From Primulina eburnea (lineage: Eukaryota > Streptophyta > Magnoliopsida > Lamiales > Gesneriaceae), in the NCBI RefSeq assembly GCF_022965805.1, contig NC_133108.1, positions 22,039,545-22,103,544 on the forward strand: 64,000 bases of DNA, written 5' to 3'. Made by a program: the position numbers and the translations under genes. Every line of letters starts with the position of its first letter. Position 1 is the first letter of the stretch. Below, piece after piece: positions 32,837 through 46,078 of this stretch. The notes below the pieces were generated by a model, which had not been told where the DNA came from, searched no databases, and saw only the letters and a program-made list of their open reading frames with translations.

Positions 32837-34746
32837 TGTGGGGACCCGGGCTCTAACTCTTTTCTTTGGGATTCAATGGATCGTTAATATAAAAAGTGGG
32901 TCAAATTTTTGCTTTTAACATTAACTTACATGAAAGCTAAACAAGAGGAGTCTATGTTATTCAACAACATAATGTACAAACGTAAGGTACAACATGTCTT
33001 GTTCCATCCATTCTCAACAACTAGTAATTAAATACAGTACATGTCAAAAGTACAACTACTTGTTCTTTTGCTATGCCCGAGATCACCACGCTATGTCCAT
33101 CTCTCAACCTCTGTGTGACCCAGATCCTGCCCCACCTGTTGTTATGCACACATACAAACATAACAACAGCCGGAAACTCCGGTGAGAACAAATCCCAGTA
33201 TAAACATGTATACATGCATATAATCAATCTAAAACATGAAACATGATAGTATGAATGTCATCAACATAAACATGCAATGCGAATGCAATCATGTCTAGAC
33301 TCGACTCATCTATAACTCTAGGGATCCCGGTGTGAATAAGACGTCAATTGCTGTCACCTACCCTCCCACTCGGGGTGACTGTACGTCTTATTCCTAGACT
33401 TCGGTCAGAGCTGTATCGACGGCTGCAATAGGAGTCAGAGCTGCTCCTAAGCTGGGATACACCGAACATCTAGATATTTGAAAATAGCTGTCAACGACTC
33501 TCCTATCTTAAATGCAATGAATATCCATCTGTAAACAAAGCATGCTCATATTCATATCTGAATATCACAATGATCTTATATGCTTGAATACAATTCTAGA
33601 ATCAAAGCATAATCATGTTATAAGATTTGAATATAATTCTATAAACAATTCATAAACATGTTACCATATATACAACAATTCTAGTATGTGATTTTAGTTG
33701 GGAAACTCAAATGATATCTTATTTGAGTTGTGGCTTCCCAGACAAACATGGCTTATACCTTTCTTGTTGTGAAATAAATCGAAGTCTCGAAGTCGGAATA
33801 CAAACTCTGTCACTCCAAATCTGAAATGGCAATGTTGAGACATACAATATCAATTCCCAACTCAATTCAACACATAAACAATTCAATAATCAACTTCGGT
33901 ACAATCCGACAGCATAACGACGTAATTTCTCGATACCGATCAATCCAATTCTCAACAATCACATACCCCATATCAACAACTCATAATCCTCATCCAAGTA
34001 CAATGTATCATGCTGACTTTACATCATCTCAATTCAACATATATGCTGGAAAATCAATTAAATCTCATACGGTATCCGATAATCGATCCGATTACATTTC
34101 TACAATTCTCATAATCATAAGAACACATTCCATAACTCATATCATAATTCTCCCAACACATATATATCAAGACATGCTGGAATTTAACAAAATATATACC
34201 CTTTTGAAGCCCTTGATGCAAGGAATACAAATTCGAACTTGAAACTAAATTCGGGTGGCTAAATCTTGAAAAGTATAACTTCAAAGTTGAAAGAACTTTT
34301 CCTTCTTCCTTGCCTTTTTCTCTCTCGGTTATCAGCTGAATAGGACGGAAATGAAGACACCTCTATATATATCTTGCATGATCTAGGACAAATGGCTTGT
34401 TCTTTGAAGTACACGTCTCGCGCATATGCGCGGCATCACTCGCGCATATGCGCGAGACCCACGGGTCTCGGCCATGCAAAATCTAACAATTCGCGCATAT
34501 GCGCCGCTTCATCTCGCGCATATGCGCCAAAGTTTCTGGAACTGCCACGCATATGCGCGCCTGAGCTCGCACATGTGCGCCAAAGTTTCTGGAGGCGTTG
34601 TGCATATGTGCCGATGCTACTGTAGAAATATTTCATTTCTTGTCTACCCAACCGCGGGTGCGGTGTTTCTCCATACCGCAGGTGCGGTCCTGCTTGGCCA
34701 ATAATTTCAAATTTCTTTCTATCAACAATAATTCTTGGGCATTACA
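32837..34746 (-). mobile_element. 3' LTR of gypsy element 3 (1910 bp)
   Basis: Minus-strand ends TGTAATGCCCAAGAA and GGGTCCCCACA. About 20 bp shorter than the 5' LTR, mainly through loss of one palindrome unit. The array of CGCGCATATGCGC units lies at 34417-34615 and a TATA-like CTATATATAT (plus strand) at about 34363-34371. Several CG sites of the 5' LTR array are TG or CA here. Confidence 0.92.
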
Positions 34747-34850
34747 TTTCTCCCCCTCTAAGACATAAGTTCGTCCTCGAACTTGAAGGGAATCTATCAA
34801 TTCATTTATATACAAGATGTAATATAATCAACACTGAATAAATACTTACA

Positions 34851-36230
34851 TCACGTAAATAACTCGGGATGTTTTTGTTGCATGTTTGCTTCCGTTTCCC
34901 AAGTCGCTTCTTCGATGCCATGACGACTCCACTGCACTTTCACAAGTGGAATAATTTTCGTTCTGAGCTTCTTTTCTTTCCGATCAAGAATCTGTATCGG
35001 TTGTTCAACATAGCTCACTGTCTGATCAAGCTCAGCTTCGTCAGGCTGAATGACATGAGAAATATCTGGCATGTATCTACGCAACATCGATACATGAAAA
35101 ACGTCATGTATTCCAGATCGAGAAGGAGGAAGAGTAAGCCGATAAGCCCGGTCGCCAATCTTTTCTAAAATCTCGTAAGGACCGATGTATCTAGGAGACA
35201 ACTTCCCACATTTGCCAAATCTAACAACGCCTCTGTAAGGAGAAATCTTCAAGAATACTCTGTCTCCCTGTTCAAATACCAACGGTCTACGTCTAATGTT
35301 GGCGTATTTCGCTTGCCTATCCTGTGCTGTCTTCATCCCCTTCTGAATAATCTTTACTTTCTCAGTCATGTCACGAATCATATCTGGTCCAAGTTCTGGT
35401 ACCTCTGAAATGTCATCCCAGTATAACAGAGATCTGCACTTCTTGCCATATAAAGCTTCAAACGGTGCCATTTCAATGCTCGTCTGATAGCTGTTATTGT
35501 AAGAGAATTCACAAAGAGGTAGAGAATCTTGCCAACTAATGCCAAAATCTAGCACTACGGCTCTCAACATATCCTCTAAAGTCTGGATAGTCCGCTCTGA
35601 CTGTCCGTCTGTCTGAGGATGATACGCCGTACTCAGGTGTAAGGTCGTACCTAGAGCCTGCTGTAGACTGTGCCAAAAGTGTGAAGTGAATCGTGGATCA
35701 CGATCTGATACGATAGACTTCGGCACACCATGTAATCTGACTACCTCTCGGACATATATCTCCACCATCTGATCGTGTCTGTAAGTCATTCTGTACGGAA
35801 TGAAACAAGCTGATTTGGTCAATCTGTCGATAACGACCCAAATTGCATCACAGCCTCGGGAAGATCGGGGTAACTTCGTCACGAAATCCATGGAAATGTG
35901 GTCCCATTTCCATTCAGGAATAAACAAACTCTGAAGTAACCCTCCGGGCTTCTTCTTCTCAGCCTTCACCTGTTGGCAGTTCAAGCATTTAGACACATAC
36001 TCTGCGATGTCTGACTTCATCTGCTTCCACCAGAACTGTGTCTTCAAGTCATTGTACATCTTTCTGCCACCAGGATGGATGCTGAACCGACTACAGTGCG
36101 CTTCTGACATGATTTGATGCCTCAAATCTGAAACATCTGGCACAACAAGACGGTTATTGACGTACAAAACATGCTCACGCACCTGATATTCTGACAAATG
36201 CCCTGATCTGATCATCTGAATTGATCTTTG
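34851..36230 (-). pseudogene. Gypsy element 3 integrase and chromodomain-like tail
   Basis: Joins the pol frame that stops at 46079 on the other side of the copia insertion. Zinc region: SIHPGGRKMYNDLKTQFWW, CLNCQQVK. Core: WDHISMDFVTKLP (first Asp), IVSDRDPRF (second Asp), DGQSERTIQTLEDML (Glu). Then FEQGDRVFLKISPYRG, LSPRYIGPYEILEKIG and HDVFHVSMLRRY. The tail EQPIQILDRKEKKLRTK with VKVQWSRHGIEEATWE is the chromodomain-like module of plant chromoviruses, thought to target histone-marked chromatin. This segment has no internal break, but it is cut from the rest of pol. Confidence 0.9.
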
Positions 36231-38274
36231 TGAAAGCGGACCGGTTACGGTGGCCGGAAGCGCAACGGAAGTCAAAAATTTTTAATTTTTAGCACATATT
36301 TTCGGCCACCATGGTTTATGTGCAATATTTACAAAATAAACACCATACATAGGATGTTAGAAAGATTACCTATCAACCTCTTGAGGTTGATGTTTGGCAC
36401 CAACTTTGTTGTGAACAACAAAGCTCTTCTTAAGGAAGAAAAATCTACAAGCTCCTCCTCCTTTGCTCCAAAATCAAGCCCACCACTAGTAAGGTAAACC
36501 CTCTCAAATATTGCACTAGAAATATTTGAGGATTTATCAAAGAGAGGTATTTTATTCTTCAACAAAAATGAAGAACAAAAGAGAGAAAATATTTGAGAGA
36601 AAACACTCAAAATTTCGGCCAAGGTAGAGTGAGGAATGAGGAGTGAAGTCTAGTCTTGGGTGTTGGAAAAGTTGATCCCCATGCCATGCAATTTTTTTAA
36701 TCAAAAGTATTCAAGACCCTTCACCTCCCAAGAATGCAAACCCTAATGGGCTTGCAACCTTTTGCAAGGCCCATGGACTTTTAATTGTCTCAATCACATT
36801 GAGCCCAATTAGACTTTACTTGATTTTACTCAAGCCCACTAGTTAAATAATTATTTCCAATTGGGCTCTACAAGGCCCAATGTTATTTAATTAATCCAAC
36901 ACTTGAATTAATTTAATTATTTTGGACTCTACTAGGCCCACTAGTGTTTAATTAATTCAACACTTGAATTAATTTAATTTAGTCCATAATAATGTTTGTG
37001 AAAATCACAATTTTCAAAAACATTAGTCACTTGGCCAAATTTTTAATCTAGGAACACTTCCATAAATTAAAATTTATATTTCTCTCATAGAAGTCATACT
37101 TCTATTTTTCTTTACGCTTATAAACACATTTATAAGCCGTTCAACACATTGAACTATTTTACTTCTCATCGGGATTTACAAAGCTAGTACTTGTGTGGCC
37201 CTCAATGGTTCATTGATACAATTAGCCGTGGGTTCACATCTCTATGTGATTCGGACTAAACATGTCCTTATTCGAGCATACCCCAATTGCTCCATTCTTA
37301 CTTATCAACTCTTTGATAATAAGAACGTCAGAACTCAAGTCTGATAATACCCAACCAATCACGTTAAACGCCTAGCAGCATCGCTTACGTGATTCCCTAG
37401 GTATCACATGATAGTGCCTGCAAGAACCATTCAATTATGGTTAGCGTACAGTACGGTCCCTTCAACTCATATATCCCGACCGATTCGACAACTATTGGTT
37501 CATCGAGAGTTGTCGATGAATCGATACTATGTGTCATGTTGTGGTTGCATCGATGGTGTAATCTATGAAACCCTTTTCATAATTACCACCATACTCTGAT
37601 CAGAGATTTCAACCCACACATACATGAAAAACACATAGGATATCCATACCCGTAGGTAAGCGGTGAATCCCCGGCTACAATGCATCGACTCCTATATGTT
37701 TCGCCGTAACACCCAACCTTGCCACCTGATGACCCCATAGGAGTCGGTAAACAAGTCAAAGTGAAACGCTAGCACATAGAGTCTCAATGTTGTCCCGGGT
37801 CATAAGGACTAATGGTGTACAACCATAAACTAGGACGTTTCTACTCGATAAGTGAGAATCACTTGGAAAGTCCTTTTACGGAGGGTTGTTCAGTGCACTC
37901 TACCAGGAGCACCTATCTGCATGCTCGGACATCACAATGTCCCCTACCAATGAAACATGGTACTCACATCACAGATACTAGTCTCTAACTCGAGCGGCCT
38001 ATATCCTTCTTAGTGGCGGCTGAATCGAATAGGAACCGTTTAGAATATACAGTATTCCAAATATGAGTTTCATGATACTCATCATATGAGCATCTCATAT
38101 TCTTTCTACTATTTGTATATTCAAGGACTTTATCTATGCAACTAGCATGGGTATAAAGATAAAGATGCGCCAAATTAATAAATTCAAATATTATTAAAAT
38201 AAAGATCGTTTATACAAAGAGTTTCATCGTGAACAGTCGGCCAACACTTGGCTCGACGTGCACCTACTCTAACA
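36231..38274 (-). mobile_element. 3' LTR of copia element 2 (2044 bp)
   Basis: Minus-strand ends TGTTAGAGTAGGTGCACG and CCGGTCCGCTTTCA. It starts with the same TGTTAGAGTAG as the copia element 1 LTR, so the two families are related. It is non-coding; small frames recur in both LTRs only because the LTRs are duplicates. Confidence 0.93.
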
Positions 38275-38288
38275 ATCTCCCACTTGCA

Positions 38289-41033
38289 CTAGAGCCAACT
38301 ACCCATATGCTTCAGACCCATAGATTCGCGATGCTTCTCGAATGATGGTCCTGGTAAAGGCTTAGTTAGTGGATCAGCAACATTTTCTGCGGAGCCGACT
38401 TTGTCAATCACGACATCTCCTCTTTCCACGATCTCTCTGAGGATGTGGTACTTTCTCAATACGTGTTTGGACTTCTGATGAGACCTTGGCTCCTTCGCCT
38501 GAGCTATGGCTCCCGTGTTGTCGCACATCACCGGGATAGGAGCAACTCCATTTGGAATGACGCCCAACTCTTGGACGAAATTCCTAATCCAAACAGCCTC
38601 CTTTGCTGCAGCCGATGCAGCAATTTATTCTGCTTCAGTGGTGGAATCCGCAGTACTGTCTTGCTTGGAACTCTTCCAAGAGACAACACCACCATTGAGC
38701 ATGAATATGAATCCGGAGGTTGACTTCGAGTCATCAACGTCGCTTTGGAAGCTAGAGTCGGTATAGCCTTCCAATTTCAGTTCTCCACCCCCATAGACCA
38801 AGAACAAATTATTGGTCCTTCTCAAATACTTGAGGATGTCTTTCACAGCTTTCCAGTGTGGAAGACCAGGGTTGGATTGATATCTACTCACTACACTTAG
38901 TGCAAATGCCACGTCAGGACGTGTAGATATCATCCCATACATGATACTACCAATAGCCGAAGCATACGGAATTCGTGTCATCGCCGCTATCTCTGCATCA
39001 GTCTTGGGAGACATAGACTTGGATAGGGACACGCCATGACACATTGGTAGATGTCCTCTCTTGGACTCATCCATCGAGAACCGCTTCACGATGGTATCAA
39101 TGTATGTGGACTGGGTGAGGCCAAGCAATCTTCTTGATCTATCTCTATAGATCTGTATTCCCAATACAAAAGATGCTTCACCCAAGTCCTGCATTGAGAA
39201 CTTACTTGCTAACCATATCTTAGTTGATTGCAACATTCCTACATCATTCCCAATGAGTAGAATGTCATCAACATAAAGAACAAGGAATGTCACAGCACTC
39301 CCACTGACCTTCTTATACACACAGGGTTCCTCAGGATTCTTAGTAAAACCAAACTCTTTGATTGTACTATCGAATCTGAGGTTCCAACTCCTCGATGCCT
39401 GCTTTAGACCATAAATAGATCTTTGAAGTTTGCATACCATATGCTTACTTCCGATAGATGTAAACCCTTCAGGTTGAGACATGTAAATTTCTTCCTTAAT
39501 ATCCCCATTAAGGAAGGCAGTCTTGACATCCATCTGTCATATCTCATAGTCATACCATGCAGCTATGGCTAGCAAAATCCTAATGGACTTGAACATCGCA
39601 ACTGGAGAAAAGGTTTCCTCATAGTCAACACCTTGCCTTTGATTATATCCTTTTGCTACCAATCGCGCCTTGAAGGTCAATACCTTCCCATCCGCCCCAA
39701 GTTTCCTCTTGTAAATCCATTTACATCCTATGGGAACAGTTCCCTCAGGTGGATCCACAAGATTCCACACTTGGTTTGAATGCATGGAACTCATCTCAGA
39801 TTCCATTGCTTCAAGCCACTTGGATGAATCGGCATCCGATAACGCTTCCTTGAAGGTCCTTGGATCACATCCAAGATTAGGCTCATCATGGCCTTCTTCA
39901 AGAAGCAGACCATACCTCATAGGTGGTCTCGAGATCCTCTCGGATCTTCTAAGAGCTTTTATCTCCTCACTTAGCTCATTGGGTGTGGGTTCTACAACTG
40001 TGGGTGTCTCTCGAACCTCTTCGAGTTCTATCATCTCGCCTTTTCTATCCAATAGAAATTCCCTTTCCAAAAAGGTTGCATTCCTAGAAACAAACACCTT
40101 TGTTTCTTGGGGATGATAGAAATAATATCCAACGGAATTCCTTGGATATCCCACAAAGTAGCATAAAATGGATCGACTATCCAATTTATCTCCCACTGTC
40201 TGCTTCACATAAGCAGGACACCCCCATATTCTATGATAAGAATACTTGGGAGGCTTACCCATCCATATCTCATATGGAGTCTTGTCAAATACCTTTGAAT
40301 GGACATTGTTCAACAACAGTACCGCTGTTTCAAGCGCATATCCCCAAAAGGATGGCGGCAACTCCGTGAACCCCATCATAGACCGAACCATGTCCATCAA
40401 AGTTCGGTTACGACGCTCCGAAACACCATTCAACTGCGGTGTAGCGGGCGGAGTCCACTGCGAGAGAATCCCATTCTCCCTAAGATACTCTTGGAACTCG
40501 GCACTCAAGTACTCACCACCTCGATCCGATCGAAGTGTCTTGATGCTTCGTCCCAATTGCTTCTCTACTTCACTTCTGAATTCTTTGAACCTTTCAAAGG
40601 CTTCAAACTTATATTTCATCAAATACACATACCCATACCTCGAAAAGTCATCGGTAAAGGTGATGAAGTAGGCATGTCCATGCTTAGTGGTGATGCTAAG
40701 CGGACCGCACACATCGGTATGGATCAAATCCAATAACCCTTTGGCTCGCTCCGCATGGCCTTTAAAGGGAATTTTGGTCATCTTTCCTTTTAGATAGGAT
40801 TCACAAGTCGTGAGAGCATTAATATCGGACATATCAAACATGCCAACTCCCACTAGCTTGTTCATCCTTCTTGAGAAAATATGTCCTAATCGAGCATGTC
40901 ATAATTGTGCCGAATTAAGAGTATCTTGTTTGCGCTTATTTGTTGTTGTTATTGCTTGGACATTGTTAAGTGGAATATCTTTCAATTTTAAGGTGTAGAG
41001 ATTGTTTTCTAGTTCTCCGGTACCAACTAAACA
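38289..41033 (-). pseudogene. Copia element 2 integrase, reverse transcriptase and RNase H
   Basis: One frame interrupted by stops. Integrase zinc region (HARLGHIFSRR, then CESYLKGKM, so the first CxxC cysteine pair is altered to CESY). Core: DLIHTDVCGPLS, FTDDFSRYGY, RSDRGGEYLSAEF, PQLNGVSERRNRT. RT: QVWNLVDPPEG, CKWIYKRKLG, MDVKTAFLNGDI, QRSIYGLKQASRSW, LYVDDILLIGND, DLGEASFVLGIQI. RNase H: GYTDSSFQSDVDDSKSTSG, VMCDNTGAIAQAKEP, ADPLTKPLPGPSFEKH. Stops: TGA at 40899-40901 and 39537-39539, both where Trp is expected, and TAA at 38625-38627 where Tyr is expected. Otherwise close to intact. Confidence 0.92.
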
Positions 41034-42222
41034 TTAATTCTTGTAAATATTGCAAACACCTTTGGCAAATAAACAAGAAAATCCATCAATATCAAGCATA
41101 GGAATGGAAATAATGTTTTTGATCAAGTCTGGTACGAACAAAACATCTCTTAATACAAACTTAAAATCAATGTTCAAAATTAAACAAACATCTCCTATGG
41201 CCTTGGCAGCAACTCTTGCTCCATTGCCCATTCTCAAGAAGGTCTCACCCTCTCGGAGCCTTCTACTTCTTCCCATCACCTGCAAATCATTACAGAGATG
41301 TGAGCCACAGCCGGTATCCAATACCCAAGAAGTAGAGTTAATCGAGATATTTACTTCAATAAAGAACATACCTTTGCCAGAACCCTTCTGCGCAAGATAT
41401 TCCCTGCAGTTACGCCTCCAATGTCCAGGCTTCTTGCAGTGATGATAGATGTCAACTGTCTTCTCAGCCTTGGCTGGCGCGGCTGCCACTACGGGACTCG
41501 GATTCTGCCTCTTCAAGGGCACGCTCTTCTTGGGGCGCTGGAAAGAACGCTTCTTTCCCTTCCCAGGTGGACCGGTCTTCGTGCCAGATGAAGAGCCCAC
41601 ATAAAGAACCGGCTTCTCCTTTTTGATTGTGGACTCAAAGGTCACAAGCATGTTCACCAACTCTTCAAGGCTTGGCTCAAGCTTGTTCATATTGAAATTC
41701 ACCACAAAAGGATCGAACGAGCTCGGCAGTGACAACAGCAGCACGTCGGTGGTCAACTCCGAAGGTAAGATTAAATCCATGCCAACGAGTTTATCCTCGA
41801 GCCCAATCAACTTTAGGCCATGCTCATGGACCGAAGCCCCATCTCGCATGCGTAAAGTGATGAGCTCCTTGACTGTGGCATGCCTTAGAGGCCGAGTCTG
41901 CTCACCAAAGAGCTCCTTGAGGTGCATATGTATGTCAGCAGCATTCTTAGCATCCTCGAATTGCCTCTGCAGCTCATCGTTCATCGAAGCCTGCATATAA
42001 CACCTCGCCTTCAAGTCATGGTCGCACCAATCCTTATAGGTCTGCAATTCCTCTGGAGTGCAGCTAGTCGGAGCCTCAGCAGGGGGCGACTCAGTCAGTG
42101 TGTATGCAATTTTCTCCGAGTTTAAGACAATCTTTAGATTTCTTAGCCAAGTGATATAGTTAGGTCCGGTTAGAACGTGTTTTTCGAGAATAACGGAAAA
42201 CGGGTTGCGAATTTATGACATT
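41034..42222 (-). pseudogene. Copia element 2 Gag and protease
   Basis: An ATG at 42220-42222 is followed by TAA at codon 3 and then NPFSVILEK; a run of six A (plus-strand T at 42180-42185) shifts the frame before HVLTGPNYITWLRNLK. The capsid follows (CTPEELQTYKDWCDHD to LEELVNMLVTFESTIKK), then the zinc knuckle YHHCKKPGHWRRNC, in which the first Cys is Tyr (TAT for TGT), and protease SWVLDTGCGSHLCNDL. A TAA at 41034-41036 ends the frame, but recognisable sequence (CLVGTGELENNLYTLKL) continues in frame, so it is a nonsense change. Confidence 0.88.
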
Positions 42223-44015
42223 GTCAAAGATTTGTACTGAAAAGTAAAACAGATAAATGTTAATGACTATTTTAAAATATTTAATAAGATATAAAGTTTG
42301 GACTTTTACTTTATAAATTATCGCTCCCACTGTTTTGACATTTTCACTACCCTCTAGTGAAAACGAGAAACACTTTCCTCAGAAGGTACGTAAGGTCCAA
42401 TTAGCGAATTGTGATCCCGAATAATATCAGCCAATCACAATTCCTGAAAAGTAGTTTCCAATTGCATCGCCATGCAACCCTTTACGTATAATTTTGTCTC
42501 ACGTTTGATTAGGACCCAATAATATGACGTCGTTCATCTTTACGTGTCAAGCCTAACCCACCGATATTGAATCTTAATGGACGATCGCCATGAGTTCCCT
42601 CAATAATATGAGCCGAAATCATGGGAGTTCCACGTAGTTCACATCACCATGTCAATGGATGTCACAGCTTTCCGGCACCCAAGGCTCCCCAATAATATGA
42701 GCCGAGCCCCGAGTACGGGTAGCGTTCATCATGCACCCATTGTCGATGGAAGACAAGGAAATTATAAACAAATTTATAATTCCCCTTTTCGGGCTTGATA
42801 TTAATTTTGAATCTTATTTAAAATGAGGGTTTTTTTTTTAATTTTGAAAGGTCTCATCATTAATTTTATTTTAAAAGCTCGCCATGTTTGATCGTATATT
42901 TGCCGGATTCATGCAACTTTGTTATTATCATAATAATAACGCACATACTCATTATTTATAACATATCATGCATATATTATAAATAGAAAACAATACAAGA
43001 ATGATCAATCGCCCCACAACTAATGGCCCGTGTGAGCTAAACACGGGCCTAGGTCCGATCCTAGGGTAAATGCACGGGATGCAAATGCAACTAAATTATT
43101 ACATTAGCATCCAATATTACATGTCTTCGATCTTCATAATCACCAAGGCCACCATCTTCCAATCTTGATCTTCCACTATTCTAATATTTACAATTAAATA
43201 TCCATGGCACATAGGGATACATCTCATGGGGTGGGAACGGGCCATAAACCAAGTCTACTTTAAATTGATAATTATTACAATCATACAACACAAATATCCT
43301 AGCATACACCTAGCAAATTGGGCTTGGGCTTTTGATCATCCTTCATGCATAATATCACATATCATACACCATCAATTAATTATCACAATAATTAATTGAT
43401 CCAATATTATATATCTTGATCCAATCACTAACCGCCACAATTATAAATTAAATTAACAAAGTATACAAACTCCTTTGTCTACTTTCAAATTAATTTATTT
43501 ATAATCGAATTTCTTGTAAATCACAATTTACTATAAATAATTAAAGTCCTACTTCAATTATTTATTTTATGAGAAAATATGTGCAACAATTGTAAATTTA
43601 AACTTAAGGGCCCAAAAAACCATTTTTCACCAAAATATTTTGGCCCATTTAAATTTCACAAATTATGTTGGCCATCCAATGGCCCAACATCTCAAGGCCC
43701 ATGACACTTGGATTAACCAAAACACCTTTTGGAAACCCTAGCCGTCATCGCCGTCGCCGGAGCTCCGTCGCCGGATTCCGGCAACAAAAAATATTTTCTT
43801 TTTATTTTAAAAACTGAAACTTTCGGGCTGCCCCATTTGCTGCCCGAAATTCTCAGGCAGCCCGAGATTTGTTGCTGCCCGAAAATTTTTTTTTTTTTTT
43901 TTTTTGCTTCAAAAATATCGGCCTTCTCATATCCTTGCACCAAAATTTTCTCAAGCGGTTAGAAATCGATCTCAACATAATATTATGCAAATATTACACA
44001 AAAACCGTAACCTAA
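42223..44015 (-). other. Copia element 2 untranslated leader
   Basis: About 1.8 kb between the primer site and gag. Four AATAATATGAGCCGA-type motifs lie at about 42418, 42515, 42599 and 42688, spaced 84-97 nt, in the same order as in copia element 1. The sequence nearer the primer site has GGGCTGCCC/GGCAGCCC inverted repeats (43815-43890) and a T run of more than 20 at about 43888. No conserved protein. Confidence 0.65.
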
Positions 44016-44027
44016 GCTCTGATACCA
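44016..44027 (-). other. Primer-binding site of copia element 2
   Basis: Minus strand TGGTATCAGAGC, initiator tRNA-Met type, two bases from the 5' LTR end at 44030. Confidence 0.92.
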
Positions 44028-44029
44028 CT

Positions 44030-46073
44030 TGAAAGCGGACCGGTTACGGTGGCCGGAAGCGCAACGGAAGTCAAAAATTTTTAATTTTTAGCACATATTT
44101 TCGGGCACCATGGTTTATGTGCAATATTTACAAAATAAACACCATACATAGGATGTTAGAAAGATTACCTATCAACCTCTTGAGGTTGATGTTTGGCACC
44201 AACTTTGTTGTGAACAACAAAGCTCTTCTTAAGGAAGAAAAATCTACAAGCTCCTCCTCCTTTGCTCCAAAATCAAGCCCACCACTAGTAAGGTAAACCC
44301 CCTCAAATATTGCACTAGAAATATTTGAGGATTTATCAAAGAGAGGTATTTTATTCTTCAACAAAAATGAAGAACAAAAGAGAGAAAATATTTGAGAGAA
44401 AACACTCAAAATTTCGGCCAAGGTAGAGTGAGGAATGAGGAGTGAAGTCTAGTCTTGGGTGTTGGAAAAGTTGATCCCCATGCCATGCAATTTTTTTAAA
44501 TCAAAAGTATTCAAGACCCTTCACCTCCCAAGCATGCAAACCCTAATGGGCTTGCAACCTTTTGCAAGGCCCATGGACTTTTAATTGTCTCAATCACATT
44601 GAGCCCAATTAGACTTTACTTGATTTTACTCAAGCCCACTAGTTAAATAATTATTTCCAATTGGGCTCTACAAGGCCCAATGTTATTTAATTAATCCAAC
44701 ACTTGAATTAATTTAATTATTTTGGACTCTGCTAGGCCCACTAGTGTTTAATTAATTCAACACTTGAATTAATTTAATTTAGTCCATAATAATGTTTGTG
44801 AAAATCACAATTTTCAAAAACATTAGTCACTTGGCCAAATTTTTAATCTAGGAACACTTCCATAAATTAAAATTTATATTTCTCTCATAGAAGTCATACT
44901 TCTATTTTTCTTTACGCTTATAAACACATTTATAAGCCGTTCAACACATTGAACTATTTTACTTCTCATCGGGATTTACAAAGCTAGTACTTGTGTGGCC
45001 CTCAATGGTTCATTGATACAACTAGCCGTGGGTTCACATCTCTATGTGATTCGGACTAAACATGTCCTTATTCGAGCATACCCCAATTGCTCCATTCTTA
45101 CTTATCAACTCTTTGATAATAAGAACGTCAGAACTCAAGTCTGATAATACCTAACCAATCACGTTAAACGCCTAGCAGCATCGCTTACGTGATTCCCTAG
45201 GTATCACATGATAGTGCCTGCAAGAACCATTCAATTATGGTTAGCGTACAGTACGGTCCCTTCAACTCATATATCCCGACCGATTCGACAACTATTGGTT
45301 CATCGAGAGTTGTCGATGAATCGATACTATGTGTCATGTTGTGGTTGCATCGATGGTGTAATCTATGAAACCCTTTTCATAATTACCACCATACTCTGAT
45401 CAGAGATTTCAACCCACACATACATGAAAAACACATAGGATATCCATACCCGTAGGTAAGCGGTGAATCCCCGGCTACAATGCATCGACTCCTATATGTT
45501 TCGCCGTAACACCCAACCTTGCCACCTGATGACCCCATAGGAGTCGGTAAACAAGTCAAAGTGAAACGCTAGCACATAGAGTCTCAATGTTGTCCCGGGT
45601 CATAAGGACTAATGGTGTACAACCATAAACTAGGACGTTTCCACTCGATAAGTGAGAACCACTTGGAAAGTCTTTTATAGAGGGTTGTTCAGTGCACTCT
45701 ACAAGGAACACCTATCTGCATGCTCGGACATCACAATGTCCCCTACCAATGAAACATGGTACTCACATCGCAGATACTAGTCTCTAACTCGAGCGGCCTA
45801 TATCCTTCTTAGTGGCGGCTGAATCGACTAGGAACCGTTTAGAATATACAGTATTCCAAATATGAGTTTCATGATACTCATCATATGAGCATCTCATATT
45901 CTTTCTACTATTTGTATATTCAAGGACTTTATCTATGCAACTAGCATGGGTATAAAGATAAAGATGCGCCAAATTAATAAATTCAAATATTATTAAAATA
46001 AAGATCGTTTATACAAAGAGTTTCATCGTGAACAGTCGGCCAACACTTGGCTCGACGTGCACCTACTCTAACA
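44030..46073 (-). mobile_element. 5' LTR of copia element 2 (2044 bp)
   Basis: Same ends and length as 36231-38274; I count roughly 16 differences, mostly transitions, concentrated in the last 500 bp. Flanked on the right by CTTTG. Confidence 0.93.
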
Positions 46074-46078
46074 CTTTG

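Larger units (their letters stand above)
36231..46073 (-). mobile_element. Copia element 2, full length (9843 bp)
   Basis: LTRs at 36231-38274 and 44030-46073, both 2044 bp and about 99% identical by eye. CTTTG duplications at 36226-36230 and 46074-46078. Primer-binding site at 44016-44027, purine tract at 38275-38287. It splits the pol gene of gypsy element 3 between RNase H and integrase; the frames rejoin as QNVQ-RSIQMIRSGHL. LTR similarity makes it one of the youngest insertions, yet its polyprotein has five in-frame stops. Confidence 0.95.

Noticed and set aside
34374..34704. Open frames with repeated peptides such as SRICA/AYAR/LAHMR (also at 51055-51500)
   Set aside because: They are translations of the palindromic DNA array in an LTR, open on several frames of both strands with no start context or conservation.
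36329..36622. 97-codon frame repeated at 44128-44421
   Set aside because: Identical because it lies in both LTRs of copia element 2. There is no independent support for a protein.
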